DNA from: an uncultured Chloroflexota bacterium
Lineage (GTDB): Bacteria; Chloroflexota; Limnocylindria; Limnocylindrales; CSP1-4
Reading direction: 5' to 3'
Assembly (NCBI GenBank): GCA_903924005.1
Contig: CAIXZV010000301.1
Coordinates: 1-6,312 of the forward strand
DNA: 6,312 nt
The translations under genes were made by a program, and so were the position numbers. Below the pieces are notes generated by a model, which made no database searches, was not told the origin of the DNA, and was given only the letters and a program-made list of their open reading frames with translations. Shown piece by piece: positions 1 through 6,312 of this stretch (position 1 is the stretch's first letter; the number at the start of each line of letters is the position of its first letter).

Positions 1-643
1 CGCCAACCACCTTGCCGCCAGCGGCCTCAACCTGCTTGCGGAACTGGGCGATCATGTTGCGCGGGTACTTGTAGTCCGCGCCGCAGCAGTAGAAGGTCTT
101 GGCGCCCTTGCCGATGGCGTAGGCCACCATCGGGTCAACCTGCTGGTTGGGAACCGCGCCCACAACCCACATGTTCGTTGTGCAGTCGCCGCCCTCGTAG
201 GACGTGGGGATGACCAGCAGCGTCTTGCCGGTCGTACAGATGATCCCCTTGACCGCCTCACGGGTGGCGCTGGTGACGGTGCCGATGACGAAGTCCACCT
301 TGTCCTTCTCGACAAGCTGGCGGGCAACGGTGGCAGCCGTGTCCGTGGAGCTTGCCGAGTCGGCGACAACCAGCTGGAGCTGGCGGCCGAGCACGCCGCC
401 CGCGGCGTTGATCTCGTCAACCGTGAACTGCGCGGTCTCAACGTTTGACTTGCCCACCACGCCGAAGGCGCCGGTGACGTCCGTCAGGACACCCACCTTG
501 ATGGGGCCCGAGGGGGCGGCAGGCGAGCATGCAGCAAGGACGCTGCCGATTGCCCCGCTGGCGCCAACGGCTGCACCACCAAGGGCGATGCCCTTGAGGA
601 CGTTGCGCCGCGAGATCGCCTTGTCGATCAGATCGTTGGCCAT
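1..643 (-). CDS. ABC transporter substrate-binding lipoprotein, amide/urea (AmiC/UrtA-like) branch; C-terminal part beyond window
   Basis: This is the extracytoplasmic ligand-binding subunit of an ABC importer, of which 214 N-terminal residues are visible; the family is usually near 400. The ATG at 643 follows a GGAGGA ribosome site (651-656) with 7-base spacing. Residues 11-17 read SRRNVLK, a twin-arginine-type motif, then a hydrophobic stretch and a lipobox LAAC with the lipidated Cys at 39. The mature domain starts PIKVGVLTDVTGAFG (47-61) and continues with EINAAGGVLGRQLQLV (77-92), the usual type I periplasmic-binding fold. Residues 149-154 (YEGGDC), 162-168 (GAVPNQQ) and 189-195 (ADYKYPR) resemble the corresponding stretches of UrtA/AmiC more than those of LivJ. 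C136 and C154 could form a disulfide. It lies 33 bases after the permease gene, as its likely operon partner. The family call is firm; the ligand class is inferred from motif resemblance. Confidence 0.9.
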   Translation of the reverse strand, partial: MANDLIDKAISRRNVLKGIALGGAAVGASGAIGSVLAACSPAAPSGPIKVGVLTDVTGAFGVVGKSNVETAQFTVDEINAAGGVLGRQLQLVVADSASSTDTAATVARQLVEKDKVDFVIGTVTSATREAVKGIICTTGKTLLVIPTSYEGGDCTTNMWVVGAVPNQQVDPMVAYAIGKGAKTFYCCGADYKYPRNMIAQFRKQVEAAGGKVVG

Positions 644-676
644 CCTGAGTTCCTCCTCCAAAACTGTGGGACCCGA

Positions 677-1524
677 TTACCTGCTGACCAAGCCGGCCGG
701 CCGGAACCGCATGAAGACGATCGCCCCGACGATGACGACCACCTGGGCGAAGACGGGGTTGATCAGCGCCGGCATCAGGCCGGACGGGACCCCGAGTGTG
801 AATGCGCCGAGGAGCGGCCCCTCGATGGTGCCGAGCCCTCCGGTCATGACCGCGATAAACATCGGGATGAGGTTGTCAATCCCGAGGTCCGGATAGAGGA
901 TGCGCCCGGGGACGATCATCGCCCCGGCAAAGCCGGCCAGTCCCGCGCCCACGGCGTAGGTGCCGGCATACATCCGGCTGGTGGAGATCCCGGTCGCCTC
1001 CGCCAGTTCGCGGTTGTCCAGCGTTGCCCGTACCCGGAGACCCAGCGCGCTGCGCGCAAGACCCACATAGGCAAGCACCACGACAACCACCGTCGTGATC
1101 ATGATCACCAGCCGCCACACCGGCAGGCTGGCCCCCAAGACGTTGAAGTTGCCGGGCAGCGGGGCGGGCACCGGTGCGCCCTGCTGGGTCATCAGGGCCC
1201 GGACCACCTCGCGGATGACAAAGCCGAGGGCGAAGGTGGCCAGGAGCGCGCCCGCGGGGCTGCCGTAGAAGCGCCGGATGACCAGGCGCTCCAGCACGGA
1301 GCCAAAGGCGCCCACGATGATGGGCGCAAGGATGATCCCGATGAGCGAGCTGCCCAGCCAGACCGAGGCGAGATACGCCACCACGGCGCCGAGCATCACA
1401 AACTCGCCCTGGCACAGGTTGAAGATCCGCATCATGCCAACGATCACGGCCATGCCCAACACGAGCAGGACGAGGATCGACGCCACGCTGAGCGTGTCGA
1501 AGATGACGCGGACGGTCTCGGGGC

Positions 1525-1528
<4 letters not shown>
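677..1528 (-). CDS. Branched-chain amino acid/amide ABC transporter permease, LivH/UrtB family
   Basis: This is an integral inner-membrane permease of 283 residues, the normal length for LivH/UrtB proteins. Several hydrophobic segments are visible (about 13-32, 43-58, 61-76, 93-110, 138-156, 188-206, 219-230, 237-250 and 257-273). Family motifs are present: FNLCQGEFVMLGA (36-48), the cytoplasmic coupling-loop type pattern LGLRVRATLDNRELAEATG (162-180), GLGTIEGPLLGA (231-242), and a C-terminal RFRPAGL of the sort seen in these permeases. The ATG overlaps the stop of deacetylase B by four bases (ATGA, 1525-1528), which points to translational coupling. The second permease (LivM/UrtC) and the two ATPases (LivG/F or UrtD/E) are not in view and would be expected past the left edge. 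The family is certain; the substrate is not. A binding protein of amide/urea type follows it. Confidence 0.93.
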
Positions 1529-2676
<1,148 letters not shown>

Positions 2677-2681
2677 GCTCG

Positions 2682-3803
2682 TCAGGCCCCTGCGTCTGCG
2701 CGGATGACGTCGAGCAGCGCGGCGGCCCGCTCGATGACCTCGGCCTGATGGGGCTTGAGCGGCTGGTCCGGCAGTTCGCTCCAGACATCCTCCCACTGGA
2801 ACTCCACGCCGGAGTCCACGCCCGCCAGCGTCTCGATCACCGTCACGCCGCAGTAGGGAACAAGGAACGGCGAGTAGCCGCCCTCGTGGACGATCACGAG
2901 GCGCCCGCCGCAGAGCTCATCGGCCAGGGCCATCAGCCGCTGGGTCATGCCGCGGTAGCCAGTCAGCGTCACGATCATCCGGCCCAACGGGTCGTTGATT
3001 GACGCGTCAAAACCGGACGCCACCCAGATCACGTCCGGCTTGAACGCGCGGAGCGCCGGGGCCACCACCTTGTCGAAGGCCTCAAGATACGCGCCGTTGC
3101 CGGATCCGGCGGGCAGCGGCACGTTGACCGCGTACCCAAAGCCCGCGCCCTCGCCTCGCTCCTCCATCGCGCCCGACTTCCACGGGAAGAGGCCGTCCTG
3201 ATGGATGGAGAGGGTCAGGGTGTCGGGATCGCTGTAGAAGGTCTCCTGCGTCCCGTTGCCGTGGTGAACGTCCCAGTCGATGTACGCAACGCGTCCCAGC
3301 CCGCGCTCGGCGCGGCCCTTGCGGATGGCGACACCGGCGTTGTTGAAGAGGCAGTAGCCCATGCCGGTGCTGGGGCGGGCGTGGTGGCCGGCAGGGCGGA
3401 CCAGCGCGTAGCCGTTGTCCACCTTGCCGCTCAGCACCGCGTCAAGCATGGCCCAAGCGCCGCCAGCCGCAAGCAGCGCAATCTCATAGCCGCCGTAGCC
3501 AAACGGGCTGATCCCGTCACCCGCATCGCCGCCCTTGGGCAGCAGGCTCTCGGCCTTGATGCGGCTGACGTGCTCCTGGGTGTGGACGCGGAGGAGGTCC
3601 GCATCAGTGAGCGGCGTCACCGGCAGCCGGACCAGGTGCTCAATCAGGCCCGAGCCCTCGACAAGCGAGTGCATCCGGACCTTGGACTCGGCGCTGTCAA
3701 AGTGCTGCAGGGGCATCGTGGGGCCCGAGCCCGCGCCAGGGGCGTTCTGGAGGCCGGTCTCGTGCCATCCGTAGAGCTCATGCCAGACGTAGCCCGTCGC
3801 CAT
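2682..3803 (-). CDS. Class II histone deacetylase-like zinc amidohydrolase (paralog A)
   Basis: This 373-residue cytosolic enzyme is the first gene of the operon and has the same fold as the next gene. Visible active-site residues are H140 and H141 in RPAGHHA, zinc ligands D178 and H180 in WDVHHGNGTQ, D266 in GFDAS, and Tyr Y310 in HEGGYS, so it should be catalytically competent. The usual second proline before GHH is alanine (A138). A hand alignment of residues 51-339 with 54-342 of paralog B is gap-free, with about 191 of 289 identical (66%); most differences lie in the N-terminal 20-50 region and the C-terminal tail. The ATG at 3803 has GGAGG (3810-3814) six bases upstream; an in-frame TTG at 4028 would overlap the regulator gene and lacks such support. 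The family is known for deacetylating lysine, polyamine or amide substrates; which one applies here is not shown. Confidence 0.94.
   Translation of the reverse strand: MATGYVWHELYGWHETGLQNAPGAGSGPTMPLQHFDSAESKVRMHSLVEGSGLIEHLVRLPVTPLTDADLLRVHTQEHVSRIKAESLLPKGGDAGDGISPFGYGGYEIALLAAGGAWAMLDAVLSGKVDNGYALVRPAGHHARPSTGMGYCLFNNAGVAIRKGRAERGLGRVAYIDWDVHHGNGTQETFYSDPDTLTLSIHQDGLFPWKSGAMEERGEGAGFGYAVNVPLPAGSGNGAYLEAFDKVVAPALRAFKPDVIWVASGFDASINDPLGRMIVTLTGYRGMTQRLMALADELCGGRLVIVHEGGYSPFLVPYCGVTVIETLAGVDSGVEFQWEDVWSELPDQPLKPHQAEVIERAAALLDVIRADAGA
2687..2691 (-). promoter_or_regulatory. Ribosome binding site for deacetylase B, supporting the GTG start
   Basis: AGGGG on the minus strand lies ten bases before the GTG at 2676 and inside the last codons of deacetylase A. 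It is only a fair match to the anti-Shine-Dalgarno sequence, so ribosomes finishing deacetylase A may feed the second gene. Confidence 0.45.
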
Positions 3804-3842
3804 GTGCCGCCTCCGCCAGTTCGCTTGCTTTGAGGATGCGCC

Positions 3843-3871
3843 AGTAGACACGTGCCATGGGCCGGACGCCA
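3843..3871 (-). promoter_or_regulatory. Weak candidate promoter of the deacetylase-transporter operon
   Basis: On the minus strand TCTACT (3848-3843) could serve as a -10 box, about 40 bases before the deacetylase A start. The matching -35 position is poor (TGGCGT, overlapping the edge of the palindrome), as would fit an activator-dependent promoter. If TCTACT is right, transcription would start near 3836 and the palindrome at 3871-3888 would be centred near -43. The hexamer alone is weak evidence. Confidence 0.25.
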
Positions 3872-3888
3872 TCGGCAGTTCTGCCGAT
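3871..3888. promoter_or_regulatory. Perfect 8-2-8 inverted repeat, likely operator (tra/lux-box-like)
   Basis: The sequence ATCGGCAGTTCTGCCGAT has eight-base arms with a two-base centre. It sits in the 118-base gap between the LuxR-type regulator and deacetylase A. Its 18-base length, AT...AT ends and GCAG-NN-CTGC core match the layout of the classic TraR box (ATGTGCAGATCTGCACAT). A two-base loop is too short for a stable hairpin and no T-tract follows, so a terminator is unlikely. The adjacent regulator is the obvious candidate to bind it. Confidence 0.6.
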
Positions 3889-3921
3889 TTCCAAACCGCA
3901 ACCCTCCAACGCTTTGATCCG

Positions 3922-4908
3922 CTAGAACGACGCGATGCCCAGATCCAGGCGCACGATCCCCTCGCGGGTGGCGAGGGCTGCGGCTGCAGCACGGGTGTCG
4001 CAGCCAAGCTTGTCGAGGATGTGCTCAATGTGGGTGGCCACGGTCCGCGGGGCCACCACCAGATCGGTGGCCGCCTGCGCGTTTGAGGCGCCGCGGGCCA
4101 CCAGGGTCAGCACGTCCACCTCGCGCCGGCTCAAGCCGTGTGGCAGGTTGCAGGGCCGGTCACCCACAAGGACCACCTTTGCGCGGCCGGGTGCGCCGTC
4201 GCACGCTCGCGTCAGCACAACTTCGCGCCAGCCGGAGCCGTCTGCCCAGAGCCCGCGGACGGTTCCTGCGGACGACCGAAGATACGTGGCGGCGACAGAG
4301 CGGAGCAGGCCGTCCCGGGTAAGCACCGGGGAGAGGCGCCGGCCCGACACTTCGCGGATCTCGCCACCCACCACCAGTTGGGCGCAGAAGTCGTCATCCA
4401 GGTCCGGCGGGCTCATCCGCTCCACATCGCAGAGACGCGCAAGCGCCGGGGTCAGCGCAGTCACAACATCGCGGATGTCGTCATCAAACGCGGCCACCGC
4501 CTCCGCGGACATGTGGAGCATTCCGGTGTATCGCCCATCAACATGGAGGGCGGCTGACAGACCGTCGCCATAGCCCACGGGGCCCAGGGTCTCAACGTAG
4601 ACAGGCTGGTCGCGGAAGTCGTGCGGCGCGTCGTCGTAGCGAAGCGGTCTGCCGGCCTGGACCAGCCGCCGGAAGATCGGCCCGTCCATCATCTGCTGGT
4701 GGAAACGGTCCACAAATGAGGCGGGGTACCCGGGGCTCGCCAGGACGTTATGGCGCCGGGCATCCGGGTCCCAGCTCAAGAGGCCAGCAGCGACGTGGTG
4801 GCTGGCGCCGGACAGGATGGCCAGGACATGTTCCGCGGCCGGCGCGCCAGCCTCGCGCCCGGCCGTATAGGCGGCTTCCGCGATGACGCCAATCTGGTCT
4901 GCGCGCAC
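3922..4908 (-). CDS. LuxR-type transcriptional regulator with GAF-like N-terminal sensor region
   Basis: This is a 328-residue DNA-binding regulator. The C-terminal HTH runs from GLSRREVDVLTLVARG (258-273) to THIEHILDKLG (292-302) and carries the signature residues of the LuxR/GerE fold (E263, L267, G273, V290, H293). The N-terminal 160 or so residues look GAF-like (GDGLSAALHVDGRYTGMLHMS near 114-134, followed by an amphipathic linker helix), and a less clear segment lies at 170-250. The Trp/Tyr/Asp pattern of acyl-homoserine-lactone receptors is not evident, so the signal is probably not a classic autoinducer. There is no receiver domain, hence no two-component phosphorelay. The start is a GTG at 4908 with GGAGGG (4916-4921) seven bases upstream. 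Its position directly before the deacetylase-transporter genes on the same strand, with a palindrome in between, suggests that it regulates them. Confidence 0.88.
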   Translation of the reverse strand: MRADQIGVIAEAAYTAGREAGAPAAEHVLAILSGASHHVAAGLLSWDPDARRHNVLASPGYPASFVDRFHQQMMDGPIFRRLVQAGRPLRYDDAPHDFRDQPVYVETLGPVGYGDGLSAALHVDGRYTGMLHMSAEAVAAFDDDIRDVVTALTPALARLCDVERMSPPDLDDDFCAQLVVGGEIREVSGRRLSPVLTRDGLLRSVAATYLRSSAGTVRGLWADGSGWREVVLTRACDGAPGRAKVVLVGDRPCNLPHGLSRREVDVLTLVARGASNAQAATDLVVAPRTVATHIEHILDKLGCDTRAAAAALATREGIVRLDLGIASF

Positions 4909-4915
4909 GTGCCGT

Positions 4916-4921
4916 CCCTCC
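4916..4921 (-). promoter_or_regulatory. Ribosome binding site fixing the GTG start of the LuxR-type regulator
   Basis: GGAGGG on the minus strand is followed by seven bases and then GTG at 4908. No ATG with comparable support is near, so this site decides the start. Confidence 0.7.
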
Positions 4922-4961
4922 GGGGCGCCGTGATCGGCAGCGCCCTCTTCATGAAGGCGTC

Positions 4962-4990
4962 AGGGTGCGGCTCCAGACGCCGGCTGTCAA
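4962..4990 (-). promoter_or_regulatory. Possible promoter of the LuxR-type regulator
   Basis: A perfect -35 hexamer TTGACA (4990-4985) is followed after 17 bases by CACCCT (4967-4962), a poor -10 box. It lies 54 bases upstream of the GTG start in the non-coding gap, with a 10-bp palindrome CTTCATGAAG (4947-4956) near the predicted transcription start. The rest of the 202-base gap (4909-5110) holds only the ribosome site and the terminator of the next gene. Confidence 0.35.
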
Positions 4991-5054
4991 TGGGTTGGCG
5001 GACTGCCCAGGGCTACGGGAGCGTTGCGTTCGTCGCGCGCGGCGGACAGCAAAC

Positions 5055-5085
5055 GGCGGCTCGAGAAGGGGTCTCCCGAGCCGCC
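5055..5085 (-). terminator. Intrinsic terminator-like hairpin after the ABM-fold gene
   Basis: Arms GGCGGCTCG (5055-5063) and CGAGCCGCC (5077-5085) form nine perfect pairs. Inside, AGA (5064-5066) can pair with TCT (5072-5074) past a two-base bulge, leaving a five-base loop. On the minus strand it begins 25 bases after the stop of the small gene and is followed by GTTTG, a short T-run. This isolates the small gene from the LuxR-type regulator downstream. The T-run is weak, but the GC-rich stem is very stable. Confidence 0.7.
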
Positions 5086-5110
5086 TCGGCGGCCGAATGC
5101 CGCGACGGGT

Positions 5111-5395
5111 TTAGTACGCGGCTGCGTCGGCCTCGTTGGTGATCCAGACCTGCGGGTGGCCGGTCACGCCGCCCTTAGCCATGGCGGCCGGCAGGGACGG
5201 GTCCTGCGTGAATGCGAGCGCACCGTCGAGCGTCGCGAAGTCGTTCACGATCACGATGCTGTTGGGGTCCGATGCGCCGCGCGTGACGGAGTGGCCGGTG
5301 GCGCCATGGGACTTGCGAGTCGCCTGGTGCTCGTTGAAGACCGCGATCCACACGTCGTAATCGGCAACCTGGTGCTGGACGATGACCTTGGCCAT
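5111..5395 (-). CDS. Small dimeric alpha/beta-barrel (ABM/cyclase-like) protein
   Basis: This is a 94-residue cytosolic protein. The pattern KVIVQHQVADYDVWIAVFNEH (3-23), the central RGASDPNSIVIVNDFATLDGA (39-59) and the end GGVTGHPQVWIT (75-86) look like the ferredoxin-like fold of small proteins usually annotated as cyclase or antibiotic-biosynthesis-monooxygenase-like, whose chemistry is often unknown. The sequence gives no clear catalytic residue. The ATG at 5395 is chosen because GGAAGGAA lies at 5405-5412, ten bases upstream, and the fold begins at once; a longer in-frame start at 5470 would run over the promoter. It is divergent from a MarR gene, shares a palindrome-bearing gap with it, and has its own terminator, so it is probably the MarR regulator's target. 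The family placement is from overall pattern. Confidence 0.82.
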   Translation of the reverse strand: MAKVIVQHQVADYDVWIAVFNEHQATRKSHGATGHSVTRGASDPNSIVIVNDFATLDGALAFTQDPSLPAAMAKGGVTGHPQVWITNEADAAAY

Positions 5396-5452
5396 GGGGA
5401 CGCATTCCTTCCGACTGGACCCGTCAGGTACTCGGCGGGTCGTTAGGTCCCG

Positions 5453-5464
5453 AACTATATGGTT
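5453..5464. promoter_or_regulatory. Imperfect 12-bp palindrome over the -10 box, possible second MarR site
   Basis: AACTATATGGTT pairs at five of six positions per arm and overlaps the -10 box at 5454-5459. Its centre is about 20 bases, close to two helical turns, from the centre of the palindrome at 5472-5484. Confidence 0.4.
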
Positions 5465-5481
5465 AGGCACCGTATTGTCAA
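5454..5481 (-). promoter_or_regulatory. Sigma-70-type promoter of the ABM-fold gene
   Basis: On the minus strand a perfect TTGACA (5481-5476) is followed by a 16-base spacer and TATAGT (5459-5454), five of six matches to the -10 consensus. Transcription would start near 5447, giving a leader of about 52 bases that includes the ribosome site. This is the clearest promoter in the window. Confidence 0.7.
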
Positions 5482-5484
5482 TAC
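5472..5484. promoter_or_regulatory. 13-bp palindrome over the -35 box, probable MarR operator
   Basis: GTATTGTCAATAC is a perfect 6-1-6 inverted repeat that covers the whole -35 hexamer of the divergent small gene and ends eight bases before the MarR ATG at 5492. AT-rich palindromes with TTG/CAA arms between a MarR gene and a divergent target are typical MarR sites. Binding here would block the small gene and could also control the regulator's own transcription. Confidence 0.6.
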
Positions 5485-5491
5485 CCTTATT

Positions 5492-5986
5492 ATGATGTCC
5501 ATGCCAAAGATCCAGATGCCCGATGACTTCGCGGAGCAGACGCCAGACGCCAACATCCTGGCGACCGAAGCCGTGATGAACACCATCCGCACGGCCGATA
5601 TGGCGTTTGAGCGCATTGGCCGGCTGCTGCGTCCATTAGGCGTGAGCGCCGCTGGCGGCCTCGTCCTGGGACAACTGCGAGACCACGGGCCGATGTCGCC
5701 GTCGGAACTGGGCGAGCGGCTGATCGTGACGCGCGCAACCGTGACCGGGCTGCTGGACTCGCTTGAGCGGCGCGGGCTCGTGGCTCGCTCAGCCAACCCC
5801 GATGACCGCCGCGGGCTGAGCGTCGCGATCACGCCCACGGGGCTCACAGTGATCCAGCAGGTCCGAACGATCATTCACGGCCGGGAGACCGCGTGGATGG
5901 GCGTGTTGACCCAGGCGGAACTGCAGACCTACATCGCGCTCCACCACCGGATCCAGGACAGCATCGCGGGTTCGGATCAGGCGTAG
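5492..5986 (+). CDS. MarR-family transcriptional regulator
   Basis: This is a winged-helix dimeric repressor-type regulator of 164 residues from the chosen start. After an unstructured N-terminus, a dimerisation helix runs about 21-48. The winged HTH follows: MSPSELGERLIVTRATVTGLL (68-88), then LERRGLVARS (91-100), and a wing with NPDDRRGLSVAIT (102-114) carrying the typical DxR signature. C-terminal helices complete the dimer interface (about 116-160). The start is uncertain: ATGs at 5492, 5495 and 5501 are all in frame without a clear ribosome site, and the frame also opens at an ATG at 5459. I favour 5492 because the longer form would place the operator palindrome inside the coding region. 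Members usually respond to phenolic or other small ligands; none can be named here. It is convergent with the gene to the right, 19 bases away. Confidence 0.88.
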   Translation: MMSMPKIQMPDDFAEQTPDANILATEAVMNTIRTADMAFERIGRLLRPLGVSAAGGLVLGQLRDHGPMSPSELGERLIVTRATVTGLLDSLERRGLVARSANPDDRRGLSVAITPTGLTVIQQVRTIIHGRETAWMGVLTQAELQTYIALHHRIQDSIAGSDQA

Positions 5987-6005
5987 CGCAGGCAGCGGTG
6001 ACGCG

Positions 6006-6312
6006 CTAGCGGCGGCCGACGCCCCGCGGGCTGCCGCTGGCTGGTGGGGCAAACCCGCCGCGGCGCGCCGCCAGCACCTGCTCCAGCACCGCGTGACTGG
6101 GTGCGTCAACTGGGATCCAGTCATTGAACGAGAGCCCGTCACGCTCATTCGCAATGGTGACCAGGCCGACGAACCGGATCTCGCCCTCGGGCTCGCGCCA
6201 AACCACCGGGTAATCCCAGCGCGGCCTGATCTGCTGGGGTGGTGTCGCCTCCCAGAGATCAAGCAGCGGGCCCACGGCCTGTGGGTTTGTGGCAGCCAGC
6301 GCGCCCAGCACC
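6006..6312 (-). CDS. C-terminal part of an unidentified protein, possibly a regulator's sensor domain
   Basis: A minus-strand frame is open from the right edge to a TAG at 6006-6008 and gives about 102 visible residues. Coding likelihood is supported by balanced composition and a plausible folded core: a leading helix LAATNPQAVGPLLDLWEA, then strand-rich WDYPVVWREPEGEIRFVGLV, then FNDWIPVDAPSHAVLEQVLAARR and a disordered Gly/Pro/Arg tail. The text is reminiscent of the C-terminal PAS/MmyB-like portion of some XRE-type helix-turn-helix regulators, but I do not recognise it firmly. The GTG at 6311 is probably internal. It converges on the MarR gene, so it is not part of that unit. Confidence 0.55.
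   Translation of the reverse strand, partial: VLGALAATNPQAVGPLLDLWEATPPQQIRPRWDYPVVWREPEGEIRFVGLVTIANERDGLSFNDWIPVDAPSHAVLEQVLAARRGGFAPPASGSPRGVGRR

Noticed and set aside
204..896. A 230-residue plus-strand open frame opposite the binding-protein and permease genes
   Set aside because: It spans the junction of two well-supported minus-strand genes, has low-complexity Ser/Thr/Pro/Ala composition and matches no family; it is a by-product of GC-rich codons.
2677..2796. N-terminal extension of deacetylase B to a GTG at 2796
   Set aside because: It would overlap the end of deacetylase A by over 100 bases, and the extension is Arg/Gly/Ala-rich noise; the paralog begins at the equivalent of the GTG at 2676.
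3201..3833. A 210-residue plus-strand open frame antisense to deacetylase A
   Set aside because: It lies almost wholly opposite conserved catalytic motifs of deacetylase A, has a Val/Ala/Arg-rich shadow composition and no ribosome site.
3849..3854. CACGTG palindrome in the luxR-deacetylase gap
   Set aside because: A six-base palindrome is expected by chance at this GC content and has no further symmetry around it.
3871..3888. Reading the palindrome as a terminator of the LuxR-type gene
   Set aside because: A two-base loop cannot form a normal hairpin and no T-run follows on the minus strand.
3804..4028. N-terminal extension of deacetylase A to a TTG at 4028
   Set aside because: It would run through the palindrome and into the regulator gene; the ATG at 3803 has a strong GGAGG six bases upstream.
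4933..4940. ATCGGCAG, an exact half-site of the palindrome, upstream of the LuxR-type gene
   Set aside because: The partner arm is missing, and the same 8-mer also occurs within coding sequence at 543-550, so it is easily explained by chance in GC-rich DNA.

Overview
This is a GC-rich bacterial window with dense coding. It carries seven genes, two of them cut by the window edges. The GC-rich codon use, the twin-arginine lipoprotein signal on the binding protein, and the LuxR and MarR regulators would suit Chloroflexota or Actinomycetota. That is a guess from style only; there is no rRNA, tRNA or marker gene to settle it.

Left part, minus strand (about 3803 down to 1): a tight probable operon, read in the order deacetylase A (3803-2682), deacetylase B (2676-1525), LivH/UrtB-type permease (1528-677) and substrate-binding lipoprotein (643 to the left edge). 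The two deacetylases are tandem paralogs of the class II histone-deacetylase/acetylpolyamine-amidohydrolase superfamily. All zinc ligands and the catalytic tyrosine are present in both. Deacetylase B and the permease share an ATGA stop/start overlap, and A and B are five bases apart. The binding protein looks most like the amide/urea branch (AmiC/UrtA) of the branched-chain amino acid type binding proteins. The simplest reading is a scavenging unit: the transporter brings in an acylated amine or amide and two related cytosolic zinc amidohydrolases release the acyl group. The substrate cannot be read from the sequence.

Middle (3804-4908): a LuxR-type regulator with a GAF-like N-terminal sensor and a C-terminal HTH lies directly upstream of the operon on the same strand. 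The 118-base gap between it and deacetylase A holds a perfect 8-2-8 inverted repeat that looks like a tra/lux box. This makes the adjacent regulator the natural candidate to control the operon.

Right part (5055-5986): a small ferredoxin-fold ABM/cyclase-like protein (minus) and a MarR regulator (plus) are divergent. They share an AT-rich gap with a good sigma-70-type promoter facing the small gene. A 13-bp palindrome covers its -35 box and an imperfect 12-bp palindrome covers its -10 box, the layout expected for MarR repression. The small gene ends in a strong hairpin terminator. At the far right, a convergent minus-strand frame is the C-terminal end of an unidentified protein.

No mobile element, CRISPR array, tRNA or rRNA was seen, and no gene-free stretch exceeds about 200 bases.
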